64,000 nt of DNA from Mycoplasmatota bacterium (GTDB lineage Bacteria; Bacillota_I; Bacilli_A; Haloplasmatales; Haloplasmataceae). A model generated the notes under the pieces. That model saw only the letters and a program-made list of their open reading frames with translations, ran no database searches and was not told where the DNA came from. The stretch is from the NCBI GenBank assembly GCA_018394295.1, contig CP074573.1, positions 930,001-994,000 of the forward strand, written 5' to 3'. The translations under genes were made by a program, and so were the position numbers. Below, in pieces: positions 35,226 to 42,887 of the stretch. Every line of letters starts with the position of its first letter. Position 1 is the first letter of the stretch.

Positions 35226-36005
35226 TTATTTTCTTAATCTTAAATTATATGCAATATTGCTTAGTTCTTGAGTATTAACTACTTTAAAACCAACTTTCTC
35301 AGCTAATTCAATAAAGTAATTCAAACTCTGTTCATTTTTTCCTACTCCGTATCCAGTAAGAACAGATTTGTTTGGTAATTGGATTTCTAAAAATATTGAA
35401 TAAAAATCTTTTGTATTATTTTTCTTTGACATAACTGTATCCCATAGGACAAATTCACCATCCTGTTTTAAAACTCTATATATTTCTTCTAATACTTTTT
35501 GATGGTCTATACTTGGTATATACATTAGTGTGAAAAATGAAGTAACTGTATCAAAAGTATTATCTAAAAACATCAATTCTTTAGCATCCATAACTATTTT
35601 TAATGGTCCACCTTTTGCTTCTTCTAATTCATCTCTCCTTGAATCAATAGCAATAACATTATCACCCTTTAATTGTCCAATTATACCTTCACCTCCACCT
35701 CCAATATCAAGAATTTTCCCGTTTAACTTTACATCTGTTAAATTAATCCCTACAGCACCACCATATTGAACTAACTTATGAATCTCTACATTAACATATT
35801 TATCTATAAAGTGCTTTAATTCACATTGATTTGCATAAAAGTTCCCTTCAATTTTTATACCTCTAATTTCACCGTTAACTAACAGATGAAGTATATCTTC
35901 TTCACTAAATGTTTTATTAAATTTATCATTATCTTCAACTTCTTTTTTAAGAGATTCATGAATTTCTGACAAATTTAAGTAAGTAAGATTATTGACTTTT
36001 CTCAT
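35226..36005 (-). CDS. Class I SAM-dependent methyltransferase
   Basis: A 259-residue methyltransferase. The SAM-binding motif I is KILDIGGGGEGIIG (about residues 96-109), with a motif II acid in VIAIDSRRDELEEA, VMDAKELMFLDNTFDTVTS (motif IV region) and the MYIPSIDHQKVLEEIYRVLK helix typical of small-molecule methyltransferases. The first 80 residues form an extra helical domain that may carry the substrate specificity. GGGAGG precedes the ATG. It shares its orientation with the nucleotidyltransferase 300 nt upstream and lies between two copies of a direct repeat, which suggests acquisition as cargo. The substrate is unknown. Confidence 0.85.
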   Translation of the reverse strand: MRKVNNLTYLNLSEIHESLKKEVEDNDKFNKTFSEEDILHLLVNGEIRGIKIEGNFYANQCELKHFIDKYVNVEIHKLVQYGGAVGINLTDVKLNGKILDIGGGGEGIIGQLKGDNVIAIDSRRDELEEAKGGPLKIVMDAKELMFLDNTFDTVTSFFTLMYIPSIDHQKVLEEIYRVLKQDGEFVLWDTVMSKKNNTKDFYSIFLEIQLPNKSVLTGYGVGKNEQSLNYFIELAEKVGFKVVNTQELSNIAYNLRLRK

Positions 36006-36305
36006 AATATTATCCTCCCAAAAAAATATTAACTGAACATCTAAATTGTATCATAAATTTCAAAATATTAAAATATTTATTTTGAATATTATATTTGATT
36101 TGTTTAACTATATGTTGGTTAATGTGTTCTAAATATGATTAGTGTTGCAGGTATCATTCCTTTAACTCTTTTTAAATTTTATAAATTAACAACATTTTAG
36201 GGTAATAGAGTTATCTCCTAAATTGTGTTGAAACTCAGGTTGAAAGAAAAAATTATGTGGAAGTATCAATGTATTTTTGTTTTTAAAAGAATGGTTTCTT
36301 TTATC
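36006..36305. other. Intergenic spacer between the two cargo genes
   Basis: No ORF is convincing here. On the minus strand TACAAT near 36045-36050 could be the -10 box for the methyltransferase gene. The remainder is AT-rich without repeats I recognise. Confidence 0.4.
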
Positions 36306-36938
36306 TTATATAAGACAATAAGTTCTTATTTTTTCTTTATTCTTTTTTGATAAACTATAAATAAGCAATTCTTTATCAAAAGAATATGTATTAAATAAAT
36401 CTATGATTTTATCTACTCTATCTTGATAATTTCTACTTAAATTCGTTTCTAATTGAACTTCTAATGGGACTACTGGAATAATGTAATTATCGAAATTTAC
36501 GTATTTTTTATATTTCCATATTTCGGGTCCACCTTCCCAAATACCATCGGACTCTTTCTTATTACACAAATAATCTTCTGGTGGAATTATACTAGCACAT
36601 TCAATTTTATAAGCTTCCATAAACCATCTACCAAATGTCCAGCAGTCCTTTGTTTTATCATATTCATCTTCTAAAGTTGGGTTCTTTTTAGTAGATTTCC
36701 AATTATCATTATAATGAACTGCTTCCTCATTACTTTCATTGATTGCATATTTATCCATTAACTTCGCTAATAAGTAGACATCTTTTTTGTTTTTCATAAT
36801 GATATCCATATCATTCGGAATAATATTACATCCTTGCAATGCAGTTGCCATTGAACCCATTATCATCCAATTTGTTTCTTTTAATAAATCATAGTTTTCT
36901 AAAAGAAATTGTTTTAATATTTTTTTCCATAAAACCAA
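36306..36938 (-). CDS. Nucleotidyltransferase-fold protein (lincosamide/AbiEii-like)
   Basis: A 210-residue protein with the pol-beta-type nucleotidyltransferase signature: MIMGSMATALQG followed by PNDMDIIM, giving the G-S and D-x-D metal-binding elements, then KIECASIIPPEDY where the third acid is expected. The family covers antibiotic nucleotidyltransferases and AbiEii-type toxins; I cannot choose between them. The TTG at 36938 is chosen because AAGGAGG is 9 nt upstream. A longer frame to 37004 would run back through the duplicated YjcZ leader. The leader and ribosome-binding site are those of the direct repeat, so the gene sits exactly where a YjcZ-like ORF would be. Confidence 0.7.
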   Translation of the reverse strand: MVLWKKILKQFLLENYDLLKETNWMIMGSMATALQGCNIIPNDMDIIMKNKKDVYLLAKLMDKYAINESNEEAVHYNDNWKSTKKNPTLEDEYDKTKDCWTFGRWFMEAYKIECASIIPPEDYLCNKKESDGIWEGGPEIWKYKKYVNFDNYIIPVVPLEVQLETNLSRNYQDRVDKIIDLFNTYSFDKELLIYSLSKKNKEKIRTYCLI

Positions 36939-36945
36939 TGTTTCT

Positions 36946-37114
36946 CTCCTCCTTATTAATTCTTTTACCTTCAATAATATATATATTAGCCTAAAAAAAG
37001 TCATCTCTCAAGGAAAATTAGGGATAATATGCACCTTTTTATTATTATTCTATATTTTATTAATAGAATAGTATAAGGGGGTATTATATGAGCAATTCAA
37101 TTGAGGAATTTAAA
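36946..37114. repeat. Direct repeat, copy 2 (uninterrupted)
   Basis: A YjcZ-like leader (36946-37029) and the ylbD promoter plus first eight codons (37022-37114) are continuous here, whereas in copy 1 they are split by the IS1182-type element. Copy 2 therefore shows the pre-insertion structure. The two copies bracket the methyltransferase and nucleotidyltransferase genes. Confidence 0.88.
36975..36983 (-). promoter_or_regulatory. Altered -10 box upstream of the nucleotidyltransferase
   Basis: The minus strand reads TATATATTA where YjcZ-like copy 4 has CATATATTA. The C-to-T change removes the CATA signature and creates TATATT, a reasonable SigA -10. Confidence 0.45.
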
Positions 37115-37471
37115 GAATTTATCAGAAATTATCCTAAATTAAAAAATGAAGTAAGAGATGGAAAAAGATCATGGCAATCGATTTATGAAGAATGGACTTT
37201 ATTAGGAGATGATGGTAGTTGGGATACCTATAAAGAAACAATGGAATCAGGTGTAAATTCTGATGAAGGACAAGAATTTTTACGTAGTGCACTACAATAT
37301 GTCAAAAAAATAAATCCTGATGACATCACGAAAACAATTGGAACAATCCAAAAAGTACTTGGTATTGTTCAATCATTTAGTGGTGGAAAATCTAATCAAA
37401 GTCATATGAATTATGCACCACGAAGACGAGTAGATCCATTATTTAGACGTTTTGATGATTACGATGAATAA
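37088..37471 (+). CDS. ylbD: YlbD family spore coat protein
   Basis: A 127-residue protein resembling Bacillus YlbD: SIEEFKEFIRNYPKLKNEV, then SWQSIYEEWTLLGDD and a helical NPDDITKTIGTIQKVLG segment, ending in an Arg-rich tail (RRRVDPLFRRFDD). YlbD is a spore coat-associated protein of unknown activity. A GGGGGT site precedes the ATG. The ylbD-ylbE-ylbF-ylbG order is the same as in Bacillus, which supports all four assignments. Confidence 0.85.
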   Translation: MSNSIEEFKEFIRNYPKLKNEVRDGKRSWQSIYEEWTLLGDDGSWDTYKETMESGVNSDEGQEFLRSALQYVKKINPDDITKTIGTIQKVLGIVQSFSGGKSNQSHMNYAPRRRVDPLFRRFDDYDE

Positions 37472-37688
37472 GTCAATAATGAGTGAAATATATAAAAATA
37501 ATGAAATGTTATTTTATTTAAGAACCCATCCTGAGTGGTATAAAACTTTACATCGTCACCCTGATGTATATAAAGAGTACTTAAAAAATGCTAAAGAGGA
37601 ATTAAAATTAACATTTAATCATAAAATAGATCGATTTAAAAATCAAGTCCAACTATTAAGTTTGATTAATGAGTATATGAAGCGATAA
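37461..37688 (+). CDS. ylbE: YlbE-like protein
   Basis: A 75-residue helical protein matching the YlbE pattern: YKNNEMLFYLRTHPEWYKTL.R.P, then a basic helix ending LLSLINEY. Function is unknown. Its start overlaps the ylbD stop; ATG at 37461 (in GATGAATAA) is preferred for translational coupling, but 37452 and 37479 are also possible because no Shine-Dalgarno site is clear. Confidence 0.75.
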   Translation, partial: TMNKSIMSEIYKNNEMLFYLRTHPEWYKTLHRHPDVYKEYLKNAKEELKLTFNHKIDRFKNQVQLLSLINEYMKR

Positions 37689-37712
37689 TATTGTGAATTA
37701 TTTCATTTTTTC

Positions 37713-37741
37713 TTTACTATACTCGTGAATTCATGTATACT
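37713..37741 (+). promoter_or_regulatory. Promoter of ylbF
   Basis: TTTACT and TATACT separated by 17 bp. Initiation near 37748 rules out the ATG at 37750 as a normal start. Confidence 0.65.
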
Positions 37742-37767
37742 ATAATAGTATGAGTGTGGTGAATAAA

Positions 37768-38157
37768 ATGAATTATACTGAGATTATTGAAAAAACTTAT
37801 GCTTTAGTGGATACGATAAAGACAAGCAATCCTTATCTACTTTATATAGAGTATGAAAAAAAAGTTTTAGATGATAATGAATTGAAAAAACTATTGTCAG
37901 TATTTCAAGAAAATAAAGTAGCTTTTGAAGAAGTATATAAATATAAATCATATTACCCTAATTTTGATGAGATTAAAAAGCAATATCAACAATCAAAAAT
38001 TGATTTAATGAACCATGAGCTGTTTAAAACTTATAAAAGATATGAAAAAGAGATTGATTTATATATAAATGAAATTGAATTTAAACTAAAAAGAATAGTA
38101 AATATTAAAGAGAAACATGAAAAAATTAATATGAATTTTAAAGTAGGTGGGGTGTAA
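37768..38157 (+). CDS. ylbF: YlbF/YmcA family regulator
   Basis: A 129-residue all-helical protein of the YlbF/YmcA family. In Bacillus YlbF forms the Y-complex with YmcA and YaaT, which promotes Spo0A phosphorylation, competence and RNase Y-dependent mRNA maturation. The pattern NPYLLYIEYEKKVLDDNELKKLL.VFQ and the central Y..NF.EIKKQYQQSK helix support the call. The ATG at 37768 follows GTGGTGA; an ATG at 37750 lies at the transcription start. The bases before the start, GAGTGTGGTG, are a weak site. Confidence 0.8.
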   Translation: MNYTEIIEKTYALVDTIKTSNPYLLYIEYEKKVLDDNELKKLLSVFQENKVAFEEVYKYKSYYPNFDEIKKQYQQSKIDLMNHELFKTYKRYEKEIDLYINEIEFKLKRIVNIKEKHEKINMNFKVGGV

Positions 38158-38160
38158 ATA

Positions 38161-38391
38161 TTGGAAATTTCTAGAAAATTAATAATCGTTTATTATAATC
38201 ACCAACATTGTTTAAGAAAAATCGGTAATTTTGGTAATTTAATTTATCATTCTAATAAGTTACGATATGCTTATTTATATGTTGATAATACAAGTGTGAA
38301 GTCTATTATTGAGAAGATTAAAAAAATTAATGGGGTAACAAAAGTAGAACTCTCGTTATCAGAAATGTCTGATTTCACGTTTAGCTTGTAA
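38161..38391 (+). CDS. ylbG: YlbG-like protein (DUF2129)
   Basis: A 76-residue protein of the YlbG family: RKLIIVYYNHQHCLRKIGNFG (a ferredoxin-like strand-helix pair), then YLYVDNTSVKSIIEKIKKINGV. Function is unknown. It starts at TTG three bases after ylbF behind AGGTGGGG. Its place after ylbF matches Bacillus. Confidence 0.8.
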   Translation: MEISRKLIIVYYNHQHCLRKIGNFGNLIYHSNKLRYAYLYVDNTSVKSIIEKIKKINGVTKVELSLSEMSDFTFSL

Positions 38392-38419
38392 GAAGGATTT
38401 TAAATTCCTTCTTTTTTTT
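38391..38419 (+). terminator. ylb operon terminator
   Basis: AGAAGGA and TCCTTCT around ATTT/AAAT, followed by eight T; directly after the ylbG stop. Confidence 0.85.
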
Positions 38420-38420
38420 G

Positions 38421-38448
38421 TTGACAAAAAAGCATAACGTGTTATAAT
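38421..38448 (+). promoter_or_regulatory. Promoter of rpsP
   Basis: TTGACA and TATAAT separated by 16 bp, starting immediately after the ylb terminator. Confidence 0.85.
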
Positions 38449-38500
38449 AATGGTGTCAAGTAAAATTACTTAACATCATAATCTTTAAGGAGGTAGAAAA

Positions 38501-38770
38501 ATGGTAAAATTACGTATTCAACGTTTTGGTTCAAAAAAACGTCCATTTTATCGTATTGTTGCTGCTGACAGTCGTTTTCCACGTGATGGAAGATTTTTAG
38601 AAATAATTGGTACTTATAATCCAGTTACTCAACCTGCAGAAGTAAAAATTGATGAAGAAAAAGCACTTACATGGCTAACAAATGGCGCTCAACCAACAGA
38701 TACTGTACGTTCATTATTTTCTCAACAAGGAATTATGGAAAAATTCCATAATCAAAAATTAGGTAAATAG
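38501..38770 (+). CDS. rpsP: 30S ribosomal protein S16
   Basis: 89 residues; the family opening [22 protein letters not shown] and the [12 protein letters not shown] and [16 protein letters not shown] segments are clear. It leads the block rpsP-khpA-(transporter)-rimM-trmD-rplS, a conserved 30S/50S maturation cluster. AAGGAGG precedes the ATG. Confidence 0.98.
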   Translation: MVKLRIQRFGSKKRPFYRIVAADSRFPRDGRFLEIIGTYNPVTQPAEVKIDEEKALTWLTNGAQPTDTVRSLFSQQGIMEKFHNQKLGK

Positions 38771-38772
38771 TA

Positions 38773-39018
38773 ATGGCTATTGAAAATTTAATTAAAACGT
38801 TGATTGAACCATTAGTTGATCATAAAGAAGATATTTATGTGAAACAATTTGAAGAAGACGCTGATGGCTATATTATTTATGAGATAATGGTCAATAAAGA
38901 AGATATCGGTCGAGTAATTGGAAGACACGGTAGTGTTATACAATCAATAAGAACCATTTGTTATGCAGCGGCAATGAAAAATAAAAAACGTATTCGCATT
39001 AATATTGATCACTTTTAA
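38773..39018 (+). CDS. khpA: KH-domain RNA-binding protein KhpA
   Basis: An 81-residue single-KH protein (formerly YlqC). The RNA-binding GxxG loop is IGRVIGRHGSVIQSIR with GRHG. KhpA pairs with KhpB/EloR and acts as an RNA chaperone affecting cell elongation in streptococci. It starts 2 nt after rpsP, its usual place. Confidence 0.95.
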   Translation: MAIENLIKTLIEPLVDHKEDIYVKQFEEDADGYIIYEIMVNKEDIGRVIGRHGSVIQSIRTICYAAAMKNKKRIRINIDHF

Positions 39019-39026
39019 TAATAGTA

Positions 39027-39062
39027 AAACCTATAAAATGAATCATTTTATAGGTTTTTTTA
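39027..39062. terminator. Bidirectional terminator between khpA and the AI-2E gene
   Basis: AAAACCTATAAAATGA and TCATTTTATAGGTTTT form a 16-bp perfect stem. The stop codon of the converging AI-2E gene (39043-39045) lies inside it. Confidence 0.92.
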
Positions 39063-40146
39063 TAAGCTTTATTTTTGTCTTGGGTTTTATAAAAATATAG
39101 ATTTCTTTAAGTATAATAAAAATTGGTACTGATAATAGGAGTCCAATGATACCACCCACAGTACTTCCGATTATCATGACTATCATGATAATAAGTGGAT
39201 GTATCTTAAGTTGGGATCCAAAGACAAGTGGTTGACCTAAATTACCATCTAACTGTTGCATAATAAATATGATAATTAAAGAGGCAAAGAGTAATTGTGG
39301 GGATTGAAAATAAGCGTAAATACATAAAGGAACGCCCCCTAAATATGGTCCTAAATAGGGAATGATATTTGTGATAGCGATGATGATTGAGAATATGAAG
39401 GCGTTTGGCATCCCTAATATCGCTAATGGGATGAACGTTCCTATAAACATATAACTCATAATTATTAATTGTCCCCTAATATAAGCCCCTAGTTTTGTAT
39501 CAATGTTTTTTAGGAGTTGAATCCATTCACTTCTTTTATGACGAACTAAAAATAGAGAAAACCTTTCATAGATTAAAGAATAATCTTTCATCATAAGAAA
39601 AACTAATAAGGGAATCATAATAATTAGCCATAGAGATTTAAAGGAAAATACAACGGTTGATATGGTAAATGATACAAGATAATCACCAAGATTAAGGGTA
39701 AGTTTATCTTTATAAGCAATAATTGATTCAAATAGTTCAGTATTGTTTAATAGATGATATTTTGTTTGAATATTCTCAATTATTAATTCTATTTCTTCTA
39801 TATATTTTGGTAATTCAGAGTAAATATCTATTATTTGTTGACTTAAAATGGGAAAGATAAATTCTATTAATACGATTAAAATAATTGCGTTTACAATTAG
39901 TAGTACGATGGTTGAAACCCAGGTTTTAATTGAAAACTGTTTTTCAAACCAATATAAGATAGGGTGAAAAATATAAACAATTATAAAGCTAATAGAAAAA
40001 GGAAAAATGATATTTATAACAGCTTCTTTTATTTCATTAAAAAAAGGATATTGCATTAATTGTTTACCTATAAAGAAAATAATAAAAATTAGGACTAATA
40101 TTAGTAAATATGCTTGTATTCTTTTGATTTGTTTTCCGTTATCCAT
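39043..40146 (-). CDS. AI-2E family transporter (YtvI/PerM-like membrane protein)
   Basis: A 367-residue integral membrane protein with eight predicted helices: one at 15-30, a pair at about 45-65, one at 75-95, a soluble amphipathic region at 100-160, then paired helices to the C-terminus. The landmarks LGAYIRGQLIIMSYMFIGT, GMPNAFIFSIIIAITNIIPYLGPYLGGVP and the ending VGGIIGLLLSVPIFIILKEIY are typical of the family (abbreviated to IPYLGPYLGG as the key motif). Members export small molecules or Na+; the substrate here is unknown. It is inserted in reverse between khpA and rimM. Confidence 0.88.
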   Translation of the reverse strand: MDNGKQIKRIQAYLLILVLIFIIFFIGKQLMQYPFFNEIKEAVINIIFPFSISFIIVYIFHPILYWFEKQFSIKTWVSTIVLLIVNAIILIVLIEFIFPILSQQIIDIYSELPKYIEEIELIIENIQTKYHLLNNTELFESIIAYKDKLTLNLGDYLVSFTISTVVFSFKSLWLIIMIPLLVFLMMKDYSLIYERFSLFLVRHKRSEWIQLLKNIDTKLGAYIRGQLIIMSYMFIGTFIPLAILGMPNAFIFSIIIAITNIIPYLGPYLGGVPLCIYAYFQSPQLLFASLIIIFIMQQLDGNLGQPLVFGSQLKIHPLIIMIVMIIGSTVGGIIGLLLSVPIFIILKEIYIFIKPKTKIKLIKKPIK

Positions 40147-40263
40147 TTTTTCACCTACTTTAGATTAAATTATATCATAACTACTGTAAAACATTAATAT
40201 AACAGATTGAAAAAAAACATTTTTTGTTGTATATTAATGAAGAATAAATTAAAGGAGTTATCT

Positions 40264-40782
40264 ATGAGTGAATATTATGTAATTGGTACAATCGTATCAA
40301 CTCATGCATTAAAAGGTGAAGTGAAAATATATTCAACAACAGATTTTAGAGTTGAGCGTTATCAAGTAGGAAATACTTTATATATTAAAAAAGACAACCA
40401 GATGATAGAAGTAATAATTAAATCTTATCGTCCGCATAAAGATTATGAACTGGTTTCATTTGAAAATTATAATGATATAAACACAGTATTGCCTCTTGTA
40501 AAATGTAAAATATATGTTGGTGGTGATAATGTTCAATCATTAGATGAAGATGAATATTATTATCGTGAACTATTTAATTGTTCAGTTTATCATGAAGATC
40601 AATTAATTGGAAAAGTAGTAGATGTTGTTAATTATGGCGCAAGTGATATACTTATTATTCAAGATGAAAAAAATAAAGAGGTTATGATTCCTTTTGTTAA
40701 TGATTTTATCCTTGAAGTTGACACAGAAAAAAGAAAAATACAAATTGAAGTTATAGAAGGTTTATTACATCATGAGGATTGA
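40264..40782 (+). CDS. rimM: Ribosome maturation factor RimM
   Basis: Assists assembly of the 30S head near S19. 172 residues: the N-terminal beta-barrel starts YYVIGTIVSTHALKGEVKIYS and the PRC-barrel domain contains LIGKVVDVVNYGASDILII (key text YGASDIL). The ATG at 40264 follows AAAGGAG; the longer frame upstream lacks a site. It overlaps trmD by 11 nt, showing translational coupling. Confidence 0.95.
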   Translation: MSEYYVIGTIVSTHALKGEVKIYSTTDFRVERYQVGNTLYIKKDNQMIEVIIKSYRPHKDYELVSFENYNDINTVLPLVKCKIYVGGDNVQSLDEDEYYYRELFNCSVYHEDQLIGKVVDVVNYGASDILIIQDEKNKEVMIPFVNDFILEVDTEKRKIQIEVIEGLLHHED

Positions 40783-41515
40783 TATATTAACCTTATTTCC
40801 AGAATTGATACAATCTGTGATTAAAGAATCAATTATTGGTCGGGCGATAGACACAAAAAAAATTGACATAAATGTCATTAATTTCCGTGATTACTCAAAT
40901 AATAAACATAATAAGGTTGATGATTATCCCTTCGGTGGTGGCGCTGGGATGCTTTTAGGTATTCAACCGATTTATGATGCTTTACAAGCGATTGAAAAGA
41001 AAAATAAAACAAAAGTTTTATTAACCAGTCCACAAGGAACTACATTCAATCAACTAAAAGCAGAAGCATTAAGTGAGGAAGAACATCTTATTATCATTTG
41101 TGGTCATTATGAAGGAATTGATGATCGTGTAAGGGAATATTTAGTTGACGAAGAAATATCAGTTGGAGATTATGTTTTAACAGGTGGTGAACTTGCTGCT
41201 TTAATTATTGTAGATGCTGTAAGTCGTTTAATACCAAATGTATTAAATGAAGCTTCTCATCAAGATGATTCTTTTTCTACTCGATTATTGGAATATCCGC
41301 AGTTTACAAGACCAGCTAGTTTTAAAGGAATGAATGTGCCTGATGTATTACTTTCTGGTAATCATCGATTGATTAAAAACTATCGATTAAAAGAATCACT
41401 AAGAAATACATATTTAAAAAGACCGGATTTACTTAATAAATATTCATTAAATAAAGAAGAAAAAAGACTTTTAGAAGAAATTGTTGTTGAAGAAAGTGAA
41501 AAAAGCAAAAAGTAG
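40772..41515 (+). CDS. trmD: tRNA (guanine-N1)-methyltransferase
   Basis: Methylates G37 of tRNA, preventing frameshifting; SPOUT-family enzyme with a trefoil knot. Landmarks: ILTLFPEL at the start, DYPFGGGAGM, LTSPQGTTFNQ, CGHYEGIDDRV and VGDYVLTGGELAAL of the SAM-binding knot. The length of 247 residues is normal. Confidence 0.97.
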   Translation: MRIDILTLFPELIQSVIKESIIGRAIDTKKIDINVINFRDYSNNKHNKVDDYPFGGGAGMLLGIQPIYDALQAIEKKNKTKVLLTSPQGTTFNQLKAEALSEEEHLIIICGHYEGIDDRVREYLVDEEISVGDYVLTGGELAALIIVDAVSRLIPNVLNEASHQDDSFSTRLLEYPQFTRPASFKGMNVPDVLLSGNHRLIKNYRLKESLRNTYLKRPDLLNKYSLNKEEKRLLEEIVVEESEKSKK

Positions 41516-41544
41516 TTGATTATTCACTAAAAATATGGTAATAT
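41516..41544 (+). promoter_or_regulatory. Promoter of rplS
   Basis: TTGATT and TAATAT separated by 17 bp; the -35 overlaps the trmD stop. Confidence 0.6.
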
Positions 41545-41551
41545 ATTTTGC

Positions 41552-41640
41552 GTGTTAATAACTAATTTATTAACCATAATGACCATGTTCCGCTGGGATT
41601 TCAAAGTTATCTTAAGAACATTGGATAGATAAGGAGTGTT
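41552..41640 (+). promoter_or_regulatory. L19 leader RNA
   Basis: A conserved-looking leader with ATGACCATGTTCCGCTGGGA and later AAGAACATTGG before the ribosome-binding site. This resembles the L19 autoregulatory leader described in Firmicutes; GTTC/GAAC can pair. Assigned by eye. Confidence 0.55.
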
Positions 41641-41645
41641 AGACG

Positions 41646-41993
41646 ATGAGCCAACAATTATTGAATGAAATTACAAAGGATTATATGAAAAATGATATTC
41701 CTAAGTTTCGCGCTGGAGATAACGTAAAAGTTTACTTACGAATTAAAGAGGGTGAACGTGAACGTATCCAGGTGTTCGTAGGATTAGTAATTTCTCGAAG
41801 TGGTGGAGGTATTAGTGAAATGTTCACTGTACGTAAAATCTCTTATGGAGTTGGTGTAGAACGTACGTTCCCACTTCATTCACCATTTATTGAAAGAATT
41901 GAAGTTACACGTCGTGGTAAAGTACGTAGAGCTAAATTATTCTACATCCGTCACTTATCAGCTAAGGCTGCTCGTATTAAAGAGCTTAGATAG
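41646..41993 (+). CDS. rplS: 50S ribosomal protein L19
   Basis: 115 residues at the 30S-50S interface. Family text includes [44 protein letters not shown] and the ending [14 protein letters not shown]. It has its own promoter and leader. Confidence 0.98.
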   Translation: MSQQLLNEITKDYMKNDIPKFRAGDNVKVYLRIKEGERERIQVFVGLVISRSGGGISEMFTVRKISYGVGVERTFPLHSPFIERIEVTRRGKVRRAKLFYIRHLSAKAARIKELR

Positions 41994-42000
41994 TTTATTA

Positions 42001-42033
42001 AAAAGAACTTGGAATAAAACAAGTTCTTTTTTC
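42001..42033 (+). terminator. rplS terminator
   Basis: AAAAAGAACTTG and CAAGTTCTTTTTT with an 8-nt loop. Confidence 0.92.
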
Positions 42034-42179
42034 CTTTAAATAATATTAATATTAATTTATATCCATTAATAACCAAATTGTGATATAATATGATGTAATA
42101 TTATTATTTTATTTGTAAATGAGTCTTTTATAAAATATTATGCCATAATAATTATAGCATATAGAAAGAGTTGATAAAT

Positions 42180-42878
42180 ATGTTAGAAAATAATGAGAAA
42201 GAAATCGATACCTTTAAAATAGTTGATACGACTGAAAAAGCAGAAGTCGAGATAGATGATAATGAATCAAATAATGAAAATAAAAACCCCAAAAAAGATA
42301 ATGTATTTAAGGAATTACTAAATTATGTTATCTTAATAGCGGTAGCGTTTGGTTTAGCGCAAGTTATTCATCGCTACATTTTTACACCTGTTACAGTCGT
42401 TGGTCCATCGATGATGACCAAGATTCATGATGATGACAGAATATTTTTATCACGCTTAGGGAAAATAGAACGTTTTGATGTGGTGGTATTTAATGTCCCA
42501 ACTAGTAAAGATCCTTATATAAAACGCGTGATTGGTTTACCGGGTGATGATGTAAAGATGGTAGATTATAAATTGTACATCAATGGTAATTTAGTTGAGG
42601 AACCTTATTTAAATCCAGATCCAATTTATACAGGTATTGACCATGCATATAGTGAACATGTTAGTTTTACATTAGAAACTATTTGTCGTATTACAAATAC
42701 TAATTGTAATGTTGATGGCCATATTGAAATCCCTAAGGGTTATTACTTAGTATTAGGGGATAATAGAAACAATAGTACTGATAGTCGGATGATTGGTTTG
42801 ATTTCTGAAGATAGAGTCATTGGGAAAGCAAAATTTATATTCTATCCCTTTAATCGATTTGGAAAAACATTTGAGTAG
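42180..42878 (+). CDS. lepB: Signal peptidase I
   Basis: Removes signal peptides on the outer face of the membrane. The 232-residue protein has an acidic, low-complexity N-terminal tail (residues 1-42), one transmembrane helix (about 46-65) and the catalytic dyad S77 (GPSMMTKI) and K115 (YIKRVIGLPGDD); the third box is LGDNRNNSTDSR. The ATG at 42180 was chosen over a TTG three codons upstream. It takes a place between rplS and rbgA where Bacillus also has a sip-like gene in some species. Confidence 0.95.
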   Translation: MLENNEKEIDTFKIVDTTEKAEVEIDDNESNNENKNPKKDNVFKELLNYVILIAVAFGLAQVIHRYIFTPVTVVGPSMMTKIHDDDRIFLSRLGKIERFDVVVFNVPTSKDPYIKRVIGLPGDDVKMVDYKLYINGNLVEEPYLNPDPIYTGIDHAYSEHVSFTLETICRITNTNCNVDGHIEIPKGYYLVLGDNRNNSTDSRMIGLISEDRVIGKAKFIFYPFNRFGKTFE

Positions 42879-42887
42879 GTGAAATAA

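Noticed and set aside
37750-37767. Upstream ATG of ylbF
   Set aside because: The promoter at 37713-37741 places the RNA start at about 37748, and only the ATG at 37768 has a leader that could hold a ribosome-binding site.
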